NCBI GenBank assembly: GCA_001414345.1
Contig: LLCB01000169.1
Location: 1 to 64,000 of the forward strand
DNA: 64,000 bases
Direction: 5' to 3'
From: Hymenoscyphus infarciens
Taxonomy: Eukaryota; Ascomycota; Leotiomycetes; Helotiales; Helotiaceae
In this document: piece by piece, positions 23,595 through 35,027 of the stretch
How the letters are laid out: each line of letters begins with the position of its first letter
Position numbering within the stretch: position 1 is the stretch's first letter
Translations under genes and position numbers: made by a program
The notes under the pieces: generated by a model
Seen by the model: the letters and a program-made list of their open reading frames with translations, nothing else
Databases searched by the model: none
What the model was told of the DNA's origin: nothing

Positions 23595-25666
23595 TCATGT
23601 AGAAGAAACATCAACGCCTTTCGTCCACGTCGTCAAATTAGTGTCACTTGAGTACCAAAACACCTTCCGAGCCCTCGACGCAAAAAGTTCGACAAGTCCA
23701 TTCGCACTGTTAATCACTAAGCCAGTATTACCAGCACCCGCCTCGCCAATCTGTACAGGATTCGAAAAGAGGCCAATGTTTGTGGCGTTGATGTTAGTGG
23801 TAGATCTTGTGACTAGATTGACTGCCCCATTTGATTTTGCGTAGACAGCCAGGAGCGTGTCGGCATTGGTTTTTGGATCAGTCATGGTCGTGAGCGCAAA
23901 GGCGGAACCAGCTGAAAGTCCACTTTCTGTTGAAGAAATGACATAATCTTCATTTCCCCATACACCATTTGCGTAACGTCGACAAATTATTTGCGTATTT
24001 GTCGATTGATAGCAAAGCTCCTCTGTTGTATCGTAACGCGCAGCACTTATAAAGCTTCCATTCAGAGCGGGTGCTATATCGCCGTGGCTACCTGGACGGA
24101 ACTTGCGATTCCGAAAATCATCGAGGCCATATTCACGAATTTGACCGTTCGGTCCTTGGTACATAAGCCAAAGAGCAGTCTAGTAAAAGGAGTCAGTACA
24201 ATGCCATGTTGGGGGGAAAAACACCTCAATATTTCCAGGCTAGCTGTCAACAGAGAGAACTGAGAGTAACTGGTTACCCCATTCGTCCAGGTTACAGACG
24301 CAAGTTTGGATAAAGGGTGAACAGGAACTCTATCATCAACAAGCGTGGAGAGTGCCCAGGTCTCATTTTCTTTAGCGGGAATGTGATTGAGGGTGGAGAG
24401 GAAGTTGTCGGTAGTGATGACTACGTATTCAACAAATGGTTAGCGCTTTCCACGCAGGGAATCTAGAATGGGAGAATTAGGAAACTGACAGGCAACTGTA
24501 GGACCTCCCAACCAATCTACGATAGAAAACGTTCCTAGCTTAGGATGTGCATTTTCCACGCATTTTTCGACAGGACCCCACGTGCCGTTGAGGCGACTTC
24601 GAATGCAAATCCTCCCCAAAGACGCACCATAAACCATAAAGGATTGTGGCTTTTCTGCTGGTGGAGAGAAGTAGGTCCCAAGGACAGAATCCTTAACATC
24701 AAAGCTGTCGGAGGCTAATAACGCATCAGTCGGTGTGACATCCGCAACTGTAACACTATCGCTGATCGCCGGAGTGGGCCTTGTTGATTCTCGAACAGCA
24801 AATGTAGGGACGATTGCCACAAATCCAAAGAAAACACCAAGAAACACCCAGCGCCAAGGTCCGGGGGGAGGGAGTAGAGGCAATAACGTATTCCCCAATC
24901 GGCGTTTCCAAGTTACGGGAGGTGGAAGAGGGGAATTCGACGCTGAACGCTCATAAGCCTCGAAAGATTTATGGTGGAGGCCGTTCCCGTTTGTGCCAGG
25001 TTGGAAACTATTTCGGTTTGTTCGACCATGATTCTGGGATTGATGCACATTTCCATGCGCCATTTGCGTTTGGTTCTGGGGTACCGAACTACTCTGGGCT
25101 ATTGTGTTTTGTGGGACCGAATTGACGGAATTGACAGTTGGATGGAGAGCAATACTTCCACGGGAAGGTAGTGTTTGAAGCGGAATTTCCGTCGTTGAAG
25201 TCTGGTGGCGATGGTCAGAATTATTGGGTACCGTCACACCGGATATGAGGGCTTCAGGTAAAAAGTGAGAAGGTGTTTGACTTGAACTCCTAGAATGTTC
25301 AAGGTCTGTGGAACTATGAGGCTCGTCAGGGAGTGCTCTGCTTGTTGCTCCCGCAGGATGTGTGACGATATTTGTAGACTGTTGACCCCGTCTAGATATA
25401 TCGGTGGGGGAATGTTGAGATTCAACTGGTGACTCCTCACTTTGTGTTTCGATAACCGGAAGAACAATTATAGAAGGGCCACGATTCTGATCTCGACAGA
25501 AGCCTCGAAATTTTTGGTCCTCCTGCTTTAGTTCCTTGGGCCGAAATATTTCTCCGTATGGAAGGGACCCTCCACGAAAGTTGGAAATTGCCTGTTTAGG
25601 CAAAATTAACTCCTTCGATCGCTCGGGCGGCGCGGATGAGGGCCTGGGAATATCACTGAGATACAT
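23595..25666 (-). CDS. Type II membrane protein with a fungal-lectin-like beta-propeller ectodomain
   Basis: Three exons (25666-24490, 24420-24278, 24179-23595) give 634 aa. Residues 1-260 are long, polar and low-complexity (Ser/Gln/Asn/His/Pro), with no signal peptide. One hydrophobic segment lies at about 271-291 (WVFLGVFFGFVAIVPTFAV), preceded by WKRR, consistent with a cytosolic N-terminus and an outside C-terminus. The roughly 330-residue C-terminal part has repeating strands with aromatic/Gly signatures: RSRLNGTWGPVEKCV, KLASVTWTNGTALWLMYQGP, ICRRYANGVWGNEDYVIS and WYSSDTNLTTWTKG. It resembles six-bladed fucose-specific lectins (AAL/FleA type; Pfam Fungal_lectin) commonly found after one transmembrane helix in fungal proteins. 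Joining the exons retains the propeller rhythm. A sugar-sensing or cell-wall role is inference. Confidence 0.7.
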
Positions 25667-27202
25667 CGTGAGGAGATCGTCTGCAATGAATGCAGTGATT
25701 AAGCCTGTCTCCTGGTCAGCTCTGTGGCCCTCGGCCTATAGCTGCAGAGAACTCACTTGCATGCGATCAGCTCGAGAGTTGAGACTGAGGTTTTACATGA
25801 TAATTGTTGCAAATACACTCTCCGCAACAGGAAACGTTTGGTTTGAACTTTGAGGCTGGGGTTGCCCCAAGTATATACCATCATGACAGCCTCACTCTGC
25901 GCACTGAAGGTCAGCTGCAGGGCGAAAGTTGCAGGGTTCTAACTCCTACTAACGTCAACATCGCTGCTCGTACACATTCGCAATATTCAACATGTATGAT
26001 TGGGGAGAAGTGGTAGGTAGCCCTACAAAAAGCCTGGTATGGTCCTAGATAGGATATTTCTCAGCTGAAAAAATGGATGAAACGGTTGACCGTCCGCCAT
26101 GTTGTGTAACGAGGAAAAAATACTCTGCGCCACGATTTGTGTAGCAAAAGCCACATATCAGGCGTCAGCGTCGAAAACCGGTATTGTCGCATTCCTTGTG
26201 CTCAAAATCCAGCAGGCATACCCAGCTTCGCGATGGACATTAAAAAGTGGCAGTAAATACATCAGGTTCGTACCTGCCCCCTAGCCCTCGTTGTTCCAAC
26301 CTTCTAGGTAGGATAATTCAACTAAATTATCCTATGCACTTGGTGAAATTTAGGACCATTAACCCATGTGTTTTACAACAATCAAGTTCCAAATAGTACT
26401 GGATAGTTTAATCAGCAAGTAATTTATTTACTGCCGAAAGCCACTTGGCCGGATACAAATAGGGCAAAGAAGACAATGATCCCAGTGGTCCTTGGTCCGA
26501 CTTGGGGAATTGCAGGAGTGTTGATCATAGACTGATTCATGCGCTCGCGGAATCGATAATACGGCAGGACGTTTCTGTGAACTTTTGGCTTGATGGAGAT
26601 TATCTTCGATGTTGTTTGATGAAAATAGAGAAAGAGGGAAGAAAGATGGTGGCTGGGGATGTGGTTAGGGCGGCGGTCAGTTCCGATGCGGCTCGCGAGT
26701 AAACAACTATTTCTTCCACTATGTAACTTTAAACACTACGTTAGTGACCGACGTTGACTTGTTTTGAACATAGGACATAGGACCCAGCATCGCCATATTG
26801 ATACTGCGTTATTTGACCGTTCTCAGCATGGCCTTCAGTAGTTATAATTCCCAGCTTTGGCATGAAAAGGTTTGTTCTTTAAACAAATGACGTCTCAGAA
26901 GCCATAATTTGTTTTTTTGTTGAAATGCATTCTATGCAATTTGAATTCTCATTAAGGGAATAATTTATATGTAGTGATTTCGAAGGGGACGTGACACGTG
27001 TCTTTCGATGTCATAACTTTAAATTTTGTTGTATTGCCACTAAGGAGAAACCGACAATTCGATGCCATGGAAAAAACGGGTTGGATGAAGGACTTCGTTT
27101 CACAAGAATAACCTTTGCTGATCAAATATCGCAGGCCAAGGAATCGAACTCGGTGATACAACACCTCCTTACGACTTACTGATCGCTGTTCCATCATCGT
27201 TG
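25667..27202. other. Spacer with one miniature element
   Basis: Promoter side of the lectin-like gene, then element M2 copy 2 (26233-26446). A plus-strand 66-codon frame at 26502-26702 has no domain or splice support. No gene called. Confidence 0.45.
26233..26446. mobile_element. Miniature inverted-repeat element, family M2 copy 2
   Basis: Left end ATGGACATTAAAAAGTGGCA matches the right TIR of 22421-22610; the right end carries the inverted GGCAGTAAATA core. Interior blocks (TGCCCCC, CTCGTTGTTCCAAC, AATTCAA, ACTTGG) occur in the same order as in the reverse complement of copy 1. More diverged than copy 1; the right boundary is approximate. Confidence 0.6.
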
Positions 27203-28960
27203 CCATGCCCGAATCCGATAAAAGAAAAGGCATTAATGAGGAAGATTGATGCACGTGTCCTACTTATGCTTTCCATCATTGCCTTCACTTCGTTCCATGA
27301 TCGGTATGAAGTGGAGCGTGATTCGCTACGGGTAACATACACTAACGAGAGCGAGAGTAAACATTTCCAATGCTTTGACTATAAGTCTCCCGAATGATCT
27401 CAGGCTCGCTGGGGTTGAGAAGAATATTGCACTCACGATCTTCTTCGTCCCTGACATCCTCTTTGAAATATCATCGAACTTCTTGATGAAGAGATTCAAG
27501 CCTAATGTCTGGCGTAAGAATTTTCCACTGCCAAATCATTGGAACGTACTTAATTTTGTTTATTACCAGGGTGTATCTTTTTTTTTTGGGGTGGTCATGC
27601 TTGCCCAAGGCTTTGGTGAGTTGACAACTTAGGTTGCCTCACAAGTTGCTAACAATTCAAATAGTAACTACATATAGTGGTCGGTTGGTTTGTTGGTAAC
27701 GAGGTTCTTTCTTGGTCTAGCAGAAGCTGGAGTTTACCCAGGAAGTTAGTCGCAACTCTCACTCCCAATAATTCAACCTTTAACCAACTTGCAGGCTTCT
27801 AGAAGTCTCATCAGTATTTATTACAAGCAAGAAGAAGCTCAGAAACGGTTCACAGCATACTACTGCTCAACACATGTGGTGGCAACCTGCGGTGGTCTTC
27901 TTGCTAGTGGGATTGCAAAGATGGACGGTATTGAAGGTCGTCATAAGTGGCGGCGGAATTTCATTCTTGGAGGGATACTTACCATCATCGTCGGCATTTT
28001 CTCTCTCTTTCTAGTTGCGGAATTTCCAGAAGAGGTAAAATGGCTGAGTAATGGAGAGCGAAAACTCGTCGCTAGGGCGAAATGCACCGACGAGATCGAT
28101 CAAGTTACTCCACGAGTTCTTTTGGTGTTTTTAAAAGATCTGAAAACTATTCTCGCAGCTGTTATGTACTTCTGTAACATTTGAATAAAAGCTTTTAGAC
28201 CTCTTGGAATGATGACCTGTCCCAAGGCCTTGTAACTCTATTAAATTGTAAGTCTTCTAACTAATCTCGATTCTCCCTAAATTGACCTTTCCTTCTAGTA
28301 GCTTCATACTTCTCACCTACGATTATCAAAACCTTCGGCTACTCGATTATCTAAACCCAGCTGCATTCTGTACCACCGACTTTCTTTCTCTTGAATCACT
28401 CCTGAATCATTCCCGAATCATTCCTGACTCCTAGCATTTATTCTGTGCCGAGTCCCGACATTTCTCGATAAGTAGATACTGACTCCCCATATTCTAGGGT
28501 ACTTACATTCATTGTCGCGTGGCTTTTAGATAAATATAAACTTCGTTCACCATTTATCGCTTTCGGGATATCTTTGACGATCTCTGGACTGGCGATTCTG
28601 ATGACGACACACTACAACTTTTCAGTATATTACGTAGGGATCTGTTTCATGGCTATGGGCATTACCTTATGTGTACCTTTAGTTATCTGCTGGTATGTAA
28701 TGAATTTACGAAGTCATGCTGAAAGAGCTCTTGGATCCGCGTGGTTAGATAGTGTTGGAAAATGTGGTGGATTTGTTGCAACCTTCTCGTTTCGCGAAAC
28801 AGAGGCTCTATATTATCTTACTGGCTATACTATTTGTATGGTCTCGATTTGTCTTTGTGCTGGAACTGCATTTTTATATGCGTTGTTGGTCTGGAGGAGA
28901 AACATTTCACTGAAGAGGGATGTTGGGGGTGATAAAGCTGTTCAGTACTACTCATTGTAG
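27203..28960 (+). pseudogene. Decayed MFS permease of the allantoate/nicotinate (Dal5/Tna1) type
   Basis: Segments appear in the right order for this anion:cation symporter family: LMRKIDARVLLMLSIIAF (first helix), GVEKNIALTIFFVPDILFEI, SSNFLMKRFKPNVW, VTRFFLGLAEAGVYPG, YYKQEEAQKRFTAYYCS, GGLLASGIAKMDGI, FPEEVKWLSNGERKL, SYFSPTIIKTFGYS, and a long last exon with LLDKYKLRSPFIAFG and helices to the stop at 28960. Damage is plain: FGYSII is followed in frame by TAA (28352-28354) where the family has Gln (CAA) before TQLHSVPP, a C-to-T change at CpA. The next ~90 bp are unreadable and contain a tandem repeat. A further in-frame TAG occurs just before the VTRFF helix, and the first intron cannot be spliced in frame. 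It would have transported a small organic anion. Confidence 0.75.
28393..28437 (+). repeat. 11-bp tandem repeat inside the MFS relic
   Basis: About four units of TGAATCATTCC with single-base variants, lying in the part of the permease where transmembrane coding should be. Confidence 0.6.
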
Positions 28961-29437
28961 AGATGAGACGATCTGAGCAAGATTTGTAAAGATGCAAAGG
29001 GTGTTTTCAAGTAGGCTTTGTATGTGCATCTATTGTTTTAGTGGAACTTTGCCAGGGTGTGCAGTTTCAATAATTAAAGAGGTTTGAAGTAAGAGTCCCT
29101 ATTGAATTCCTCGTACACCTGAACAATCTATAATCGAAGGACACTTTTCTAGAGCGCCTAAAACAATTAAGCTAACCCACCAGTGTAGCATATTGTGCTT
29201 AAAATCACTTGAAATCCATTGAGTGAACTCTTTTTGCAGGTTTATTGAGTTCATTTTATTATCGGTAATTGACACTTTTGTCCCTTATACTAACACATTT
29301 GAAATAATATATTATATTTTCACTGGTGCACGAAGAACAACGTGATGGACTTACTAGGTACGGATAAATACTCTTGTGTTTCTATTGGCTGTTTACAAGA
29401 ACAAGGGAACCCTATCTTTCTTCGGGTAAGAAAAACC
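28961..29437. other. Spacer before the AT-rich block
   Basis: 3' flank of the MFS relic; no gene seen. Confidence 0.5.
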
Positions 29438-29635
29438 GTGCCGATTTGAGGCACACCAGATTTTACTACCACAACCACTTGTTGGAAAGCTACAAGACTT
29501 GAAGCCCTTCTTCAAGGCGGCATTGAAACTCGCTTAGAGTTTTTGATATATTTTTGCGATTTAATTTGCCCTCGTAATACGCTATAGGGTAAAGAATGAA
29601 CTTTTGGTAGAGCAGCATGTGCCTCAAATCGGCAC
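29438..29635. mobile_element. Miniature inverted-repeat element, family M1 copy 2
   Basis: Perfect 17-bp inverted repeats GTGCCGATTTGAGGCAC at 29438-29454 and GTGCCTCAAATCGGCAC at 29619-29635. The core TTTGAGGCAC and interior similarity link it to 21397-21615 (inverted). It sits at the left edge of the AT-rich block. Confidence 0.72.
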
Positions 29636-30729
29636 GTATATAATTGCAAACTATATCGTAGGCAGTGTTGCCAGTAGTGTCTGGAATATTATACTACTAC
29701 GATATTACGTTGAATATAGAGGTTAATATATACTATTTCTACTATATAATCCTAATAATATTTAATCGTATTACTATTAATATTATTAGTATTTTAAATA
29801 ATAGTATAATAATATAATAGTGTTACTAAGCCTATTAGAGTTAAGCTTTTTACTCTAGATTTTAAATATAATTATTTTTAGCCTTATACTTTAGAATTAT
29901 ATAATATAATATCTAAAGTAAAAAGTATATATCTAAATAGCTAGATTTATAGATCTAATTAAATAGAGTACTTTAAAAAAAGAATCATATTAATAGCGCT
30001 TAAAATAGCCTTAAAATTTCTTAAATAGCTTATATTAATAAAAGTGACTTATACGAGATAAAGAAGGTTTTTTTTTAGGTTTTAGTACACGAGTTATTAA
30101 TAGTCTATAATTAGTACTATATAAAGATATACTATTAAATTATTCTAATAGTTTATTTATTTAGAATACTATATTATTTTACTATAATAATACTACTAGT
30201 AATACTAATCGTATATAAAAATAGTTTATACTAAGCTTTCGTAGTTTACTTAATAAAAACTTTAATACTTATATTTCTTTTAATTTCTTACCTTTTCTAT
30301 AGAGTTTTAGTTAAAGTCTTAATTATAGAAAAAAAGAAAGTCTAGTTTATTATAAAAAGCTCTTACTTATCTTAGTTTCTTAGCTACTTATTTAGTAAAC
30401 TCGACTTATTATTTTTTTAACTCTACTTTATTTTTTTATTTAGCTAGTAGTCTTATAGTAGGCTAGGTTTAGCTAGAACGTCTAGAAGCTTATAATAATA
30501 GCTTTAGTACTAAATACTAATTTAGTATTAGAATAATTTCTTTATTATAAAAATATAGTAAATTAGTAAAATTATATATAGAAGAGTTTAATATATATTT
30601 TAAAACCTTTTATTAGACTAGATTTTTAAAAAGAGACTTTATTATTATTATATACTAAAAAAACTAAAAAATATAAAAAGAAAATTTAGTTTTAAGAATT
30701 TTAAGAATTTTAAGAAAGTAGGTTATAAG

Positions 30730-30885
30730 TGTGACGGTTTCAGACCTGTCACGTGACTCCTCACCGCCTGGCAGAATCCTGTATATTAGCATCGTTTAGA
30801 GCTATCTTCGCTCTTTACCTTTAGTTTTCGCGTTAATAACTACGAATAGACTACTTCTCTACTCTACTTCTACTTTATTATTATA
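30730..30885 (+). repeat. Left LTR of outer element
   Basis: 156 bp, less mutated than its partner in the first 70 bp. The last ~108 bp are shared with the 3' part of the inner element's LTRs. Confidence 0.85.
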
Positions 30886-31026
30886 TTAAACTAAAGGTTA
30901 CTCTTCAAATATATTAGGCTCTTAATCTTACTTCTATTCTAGCCTCTCTGCCGCCGACTCTATAAACCTCTTTAAACAGCTTTCTAGATCTCTTACTAGC
31001 GACCTCTTAATCGATACTAAGCTTAA

Positions 31027-31143
31027 GACCTCTCTCTAGTATCTTCGAACCTCTCTCTAGTATCTTCGGATCCCCTTCTTCTAATATCTTTAGATCCTCT
31101 TCTTCTAGTATTTTTAGATCCTCTCCTTCTAGCGTCTATAGAC
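31027..31143 (+). repeat. ~24-bp tandem repeat inside outer element
   Basis: About five degenerate units around the core CTCTCTAGTATCTT(C/T)GGATC. A shorter array of the same unit (two to three copies) occurs at about 31614-31675 in the inner element, supporting common origin of the two elements. Confidence 0.6.
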
Positions 31144-31149
31144 CTCCTC

Positions 31150-31476
31150 TATAATAGTATACCGTCCTATATAGCCGAGATTATATAGTATATACCGTAT
31201 ATATATGGTTTTAGTAGTTATTGTTTTATATTATCTAATTTAAGAAGATTACGTACGTTCGTACGTCTATCTAGACTTTCGAACGTATTTTATAGAGTTT
31301 AGGCTTTTATATTAGCCGACGTATATCGTTGTTTAGTTTCGTATCTCTTTTTATATTATCTGAAACCTCTTATATATTAGCATCGTTTAGAGCTATCTTT
31401 ACTCTTAACCTTTAGTTTTCACGTTAATAACTATAAATAGACTACTTCTCTACTCTACTTCTATCTTATTATTATA
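31150..31476 (+). repeat. Left LTR of inner element
   Basis: 327 bp; its last ~110 bp (from TATATTAGCATCG) match the outer LTR's 3' part. Confidence 0.82.
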
Positions 31477-33640
31477 TTAAACTAAAGGTTACTCTTCTTA
31501 TTAGGCTCTTAACCTTACTTCTATTCCGGCCTTCTTACTACTAACTCTATAAACCTCTTTTAAATAGCTTTCTAGACCTCTTACTAGTAACTCTTAAATC
31601 GATATTAAGCTTAAGACCTCTCTCTAGTATCTTTAGATCCTCTCTCTCTAGCGTCTATAGACCTCTCTCTCTCTCTCTTTTTAACTTTATATTGAACTAG
31701 TTCTATTATAAGGTGTTAAACGACTTTCTAGAGCTACCTCTCTTTTCGAAAGACTCTCTAAACTCTCTCTAATCCTTATCTATATACCTAAGAATAAAAA
31801 GTTATAAAATAATAAAAGCTTAGCTTTCTAAAGAGACTTTTTAAATACGGATAATATATAGATAAGATAGTAGTATATAAAGAATAAAACGATTAGTTAG
31901 TTAAGAGATAGAGAATAAAATTATAAGCGAACTTCGAAGTTAATAATAAAATCCTATCTCTAAACTCTCTCTAATCCGACTCTTCTTCGTCTTTAGACCT
32001 CTTTTACTTAAGAAACACTACTACTTCTAATGTCTTTCTACTACTTCTCTTAAATCGGATACGAATCGGTTAAAATATACTCTTTATTAGAATAAAACTT
32101 AGAAGCGAGCTCTTAGCTAAGTTATCGCTATCTCTTAACTAAATATTATCTAACTCTAAACTTTTTCCTTGAACCTCTACTAGCGAATATTTAAAAAAAA
32201 AAAACTCGGTTATAGACCGAGTCCTAGCTAGTATAAAAGTTAAAAGGTTAAAAGAGATAGAAGTAGAATTATAAAAAGAATATACTAAAGAAACTTTTAC
32301 TAACTTTAAAAAGTTACTTTTTAAGTATAGCTATACTCGGAGAGATACTAGAGTTAGAAGAGTTCTTTTATATATAGAATAAGATAAGATTATACCTTAG
32401 CTCTAAAACGCGTCTACTACTTTTAATAGAATTATAACTTTACTAAAATAGTAAACGATCTTTTAGCTATAGATAAGGAGTAAAACTAAAGCACTTCGGT
32501 TTAGAATATCTCTCTATCTAGCTCTAAACTCTCTATAATCCGATAGTAACTCTTTTTTCGAAATTAGAAGATAATTATAAATAAGCTCTTAAGTACCTCG
32601 ATTTAGACCCGAATTGCTAAAGAGAACGAGGTAGCCTATAGGCTTAAATAATATAGTTTTATATAACTATATACCTATATCTAAACTTAGATACTATTAT
32701 ACTTGAAACTATACTTCTTTTTATTATCTTAAACTTTAGACAGCGAAACTTAGATAACTTTAGTAACAACTTTGTCTTTAACTAGCTAGAACTACTCTTA
32801 TTATTATTCTAAACTTTAAATAATATAATAACTTTAGTAATAACTTCGCTTTTAACTAGCTAAAACCCTACTAACTCTAATTAGAGTCTTATAGTCTTTA
32901 TATTCTTTCTTACTTTCTTTTTACTTATAGTAGGCTAGAAGTCCTTTTTTTATTTAAACTTTTTAAATTAGATACGAATTAGTACGCTCTTAAAAGGATA
33001 GTAACCTCTTAGCTAAGTTATTACTATCTACGATATTATTAACTTTTTCGTTCTAACTTTACTCTAAGTCTCCGCTAACCTTAGTTTAGACGAACTTATA
33101 CTCTTTTTTTTCGAATTCGAATTAGATACGAATTAATATACTCTCGAAGTAAGCTCTTAACTAAGTTATTACTATTATCTTTAATATTACCTCTTAACTA
33201 AACGACCTCTAACTCTACTCTAAATTCGCCTTTAACTTTTGAACTTTTTTTGATTTTACTCTAAACTTTTAAACTTTTTAAACTTTAAACTTTAAACTTT
33301 CTCTAATCTACTAGATAGAATTAGACTATACTCTTTTTATAAATACTTGCTTTTAATATTAAAGAATTAGAAACGAAGTCTCTATTTTATAAGTATCTAC
33401 GAATTAGATTAGTTATAATTTAGAACCTATCTTAATATCTTATCTTATTTATAATAAATTTTCGATAAATAAAGTATCTTTAAACCTAGGTTAGTTATAA
33501 TCTAGACTCTAATCTACCTTTTTGCTTATAATAAATATAATAAATGCTTTAACTCTAATAATAATACTATAGTATTCTAATTTAACCTTAAATAATAAGA
33601 GATAGAAGACTTAAGATAAGTCTTTTTTAAAAGAGAGAGA

Positions 33641-33967
33641 TATAATAGTATACTATCTTATATAGCTGAGATTATATAGTATATACTATATATATAAGGT
33701 TTTAGTAGTTATTATTTTATATTATCTAATTTAGAAAGGTTATATACGTCTATATATCTATCTAGACTTTTAGACGTACTTCGTAGAGTTTAAGCTTTTG
33801 TATTAGCCGACGTATATCGTTGTTCGGTTTTGTACCCCTTTTTATATTATCTGAAACCTCTTATATATTAGCATCGTTTAGAGCTATCTTCGCTCTTTAC
33901 CTTTAGTTTTCGCGTTAATAACTACGAATAGACTACTTCTCTACTCTACTCCTATCTTATTATTATA
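33641..33967 (+). repeat. Right LTR of inner element
   Basis: 327 bp, collinear with the left LTR; the differences I compared are mostly transitions. Confidence 0.82.
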
Positions 33968-34529
33968 TCCTCTCTCTCTCTTTAAATAGCTAGTATCTAA
34001 CTACTCTGATAATAGACTCTAATATCGTACGCTAGATATATAACTTTAGCTCTCTTATTAAGAAGAAACATTAATACACTTACGTAATCGACGCTTCGAT
34101 AAAACAGCTTATCTAGCTTGTTATTAGTTATTCTAAGCCTTCTACTAATAAGAAGAAGCCTCTCTATACTCTAATAAGAGTAGCCTTTTAAGTAGACTTT
34201 CTTACTTTTAGCTGTATTGTTTTCTAATAACTCTTAAAGCCTTCTCCTTCTCCTTCTCTCGATATTACGAAAGCTCTCAAAGCTTATACTTTAGTAATCG
34301 ACAAAATCGTAGGAGTATACGTTAGTCGCTTAGCGAATTATATAGATTAATATTAGAGAGACAATATAGAGCGTTTTAGGCAACTCGGCGTATAGCTAGT
34401 ATCTTATAGCTACCTTAGTAGAAGAAAGAGTAAGAGTATAAGCTAGGACTAGTAGATATATAGATAGATAAGTATACTAGTTTCTAGAGCTATAGAGCTT
34501 AAGAGCGAGCTCTACTAAAGAGAGGGAAA

Positions 34530-34685
34530 TATAACGGTTTTAGACCTATTATATAACTTCTTACTACCTAGTAGAATCCTATATATTAGTATTATTTAGA
34601 GCTATCTTCGCTCTTTATCTTTAGTTTTTATGTTAATAACTACGAATAGACTACTTTTCTACTCTACTTCTGCCTTATTATTATA
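34530..34685 (+). repeat. Right LTR of outer element
   Basis: 156 bp; differs from the left LTR only by transitions, mostly C-to-T at CpA and G-to-A at TpG. Confidence 0.85.
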
Positions 34686-34690
34686 ATAAG

Positions 34691-35020
34691 TAATAATAGA
34701 AAGACTTCTATAAGTAAAGTAGGTTTTTATATAGCGATTATTAAAAGAGATTTTAATATAAACGAGTAGTTATTAAGATATTAAGAAACTAAATTAATAT
34801 AAATACTAAGATCTTAGACTCGTATAGAAGAGGCGCGTTTCTTACTACTTATCTATCGTATACAAAGCTTGACTTGATAAAGAATTTTTTAGCCCACTTT
34901 CTAAAAATGTTAAAAGCGGCTCGTCATGTGAGAGGCTAAGGAACTGAGATAAGTAAGCCCTTGCGCCCTTCGAGTCGCTTCACATGACATCACATTACCC
35001 CACTTGTGTGGTAGGCCAGC
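34691..35020. other. Right edge of AT-rich block and promoter region of the HAD gene
   Basis: AT-rich to about 34,870, then normal composition. No gene. Confidence 0.5.
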
Positions 35021-35027
35021 TATAAAG
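35021..35027 (+). promoter_or_regulatory. Possible TATA box of the HAD hydrolase gene
   Basis: TATAAAG, 147 bp before the start codon, in a GC-balanced context just outside the AT-rich block. Position is plausible for a promoter; unproven. Confidence 0.35.

Larger units (their letters stand above)
31150..33967. mobile_element. Inner LTR retroelement (327-bp LTRs), nested
   Basis: LTRs at 31150-31476 and 33641-33967 are both 327 bp and begin TATAATAGTATAC. A 5-bp target duplication TCCTC flanks the element (31145-31149 and 33968-33972). Total 2,818 bp. Sequence immediately after the left LTR matches that after the outer left LTR (TTAAACTAAAGGTTACTCTT), so both belong to one family. The interior holds diverged ~150-bp repeats (about 32040, 32965 and 33120, sharing GATACGAATT and TTA(G/A)CTAAGTTAT). 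No frame survives. Confidence 0.85.
30730..34685. mobile_element. Outer LTR retroelement (156-bp LTRs), interrupted
   Basis: LTRs at 30730-30885 and 34530-34685 have equal length and align end to end. The element is flanked by the 5-bp target duplication ATAAG (30725-30729 and 34686-34690). Removing the nested element leaves about 1,133 bp, too short for gag-pol, so it is non-autonomous. No open frame survives. The left LTR starts TGTGACGGTTTCAGACCTGT; the right reads TATAACGGTTTTAGACCTAT. Confidence 0.88.
29650..34880. other. AT-rich, RIP-like block
   Basis: Composition changes abruptly to long TA/TAA/CTA-rich DNA without any usable open frame in six frames, and returns to coding composition near 34,900. 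The part at 29650-30724, left of the resolved retroelements, has the same character but no resolved element. The composition and the transition-only differences between paired LTRs fit repeat-induced point mutation in ascomycetes. Confidence 0.85.

Noticed and set aside
29650..34880. Centromere
   Set aside because: AT-rich and repeat-filled, but only 5 kb and largely explained by two LTR elements; no evidence for centromeric function.
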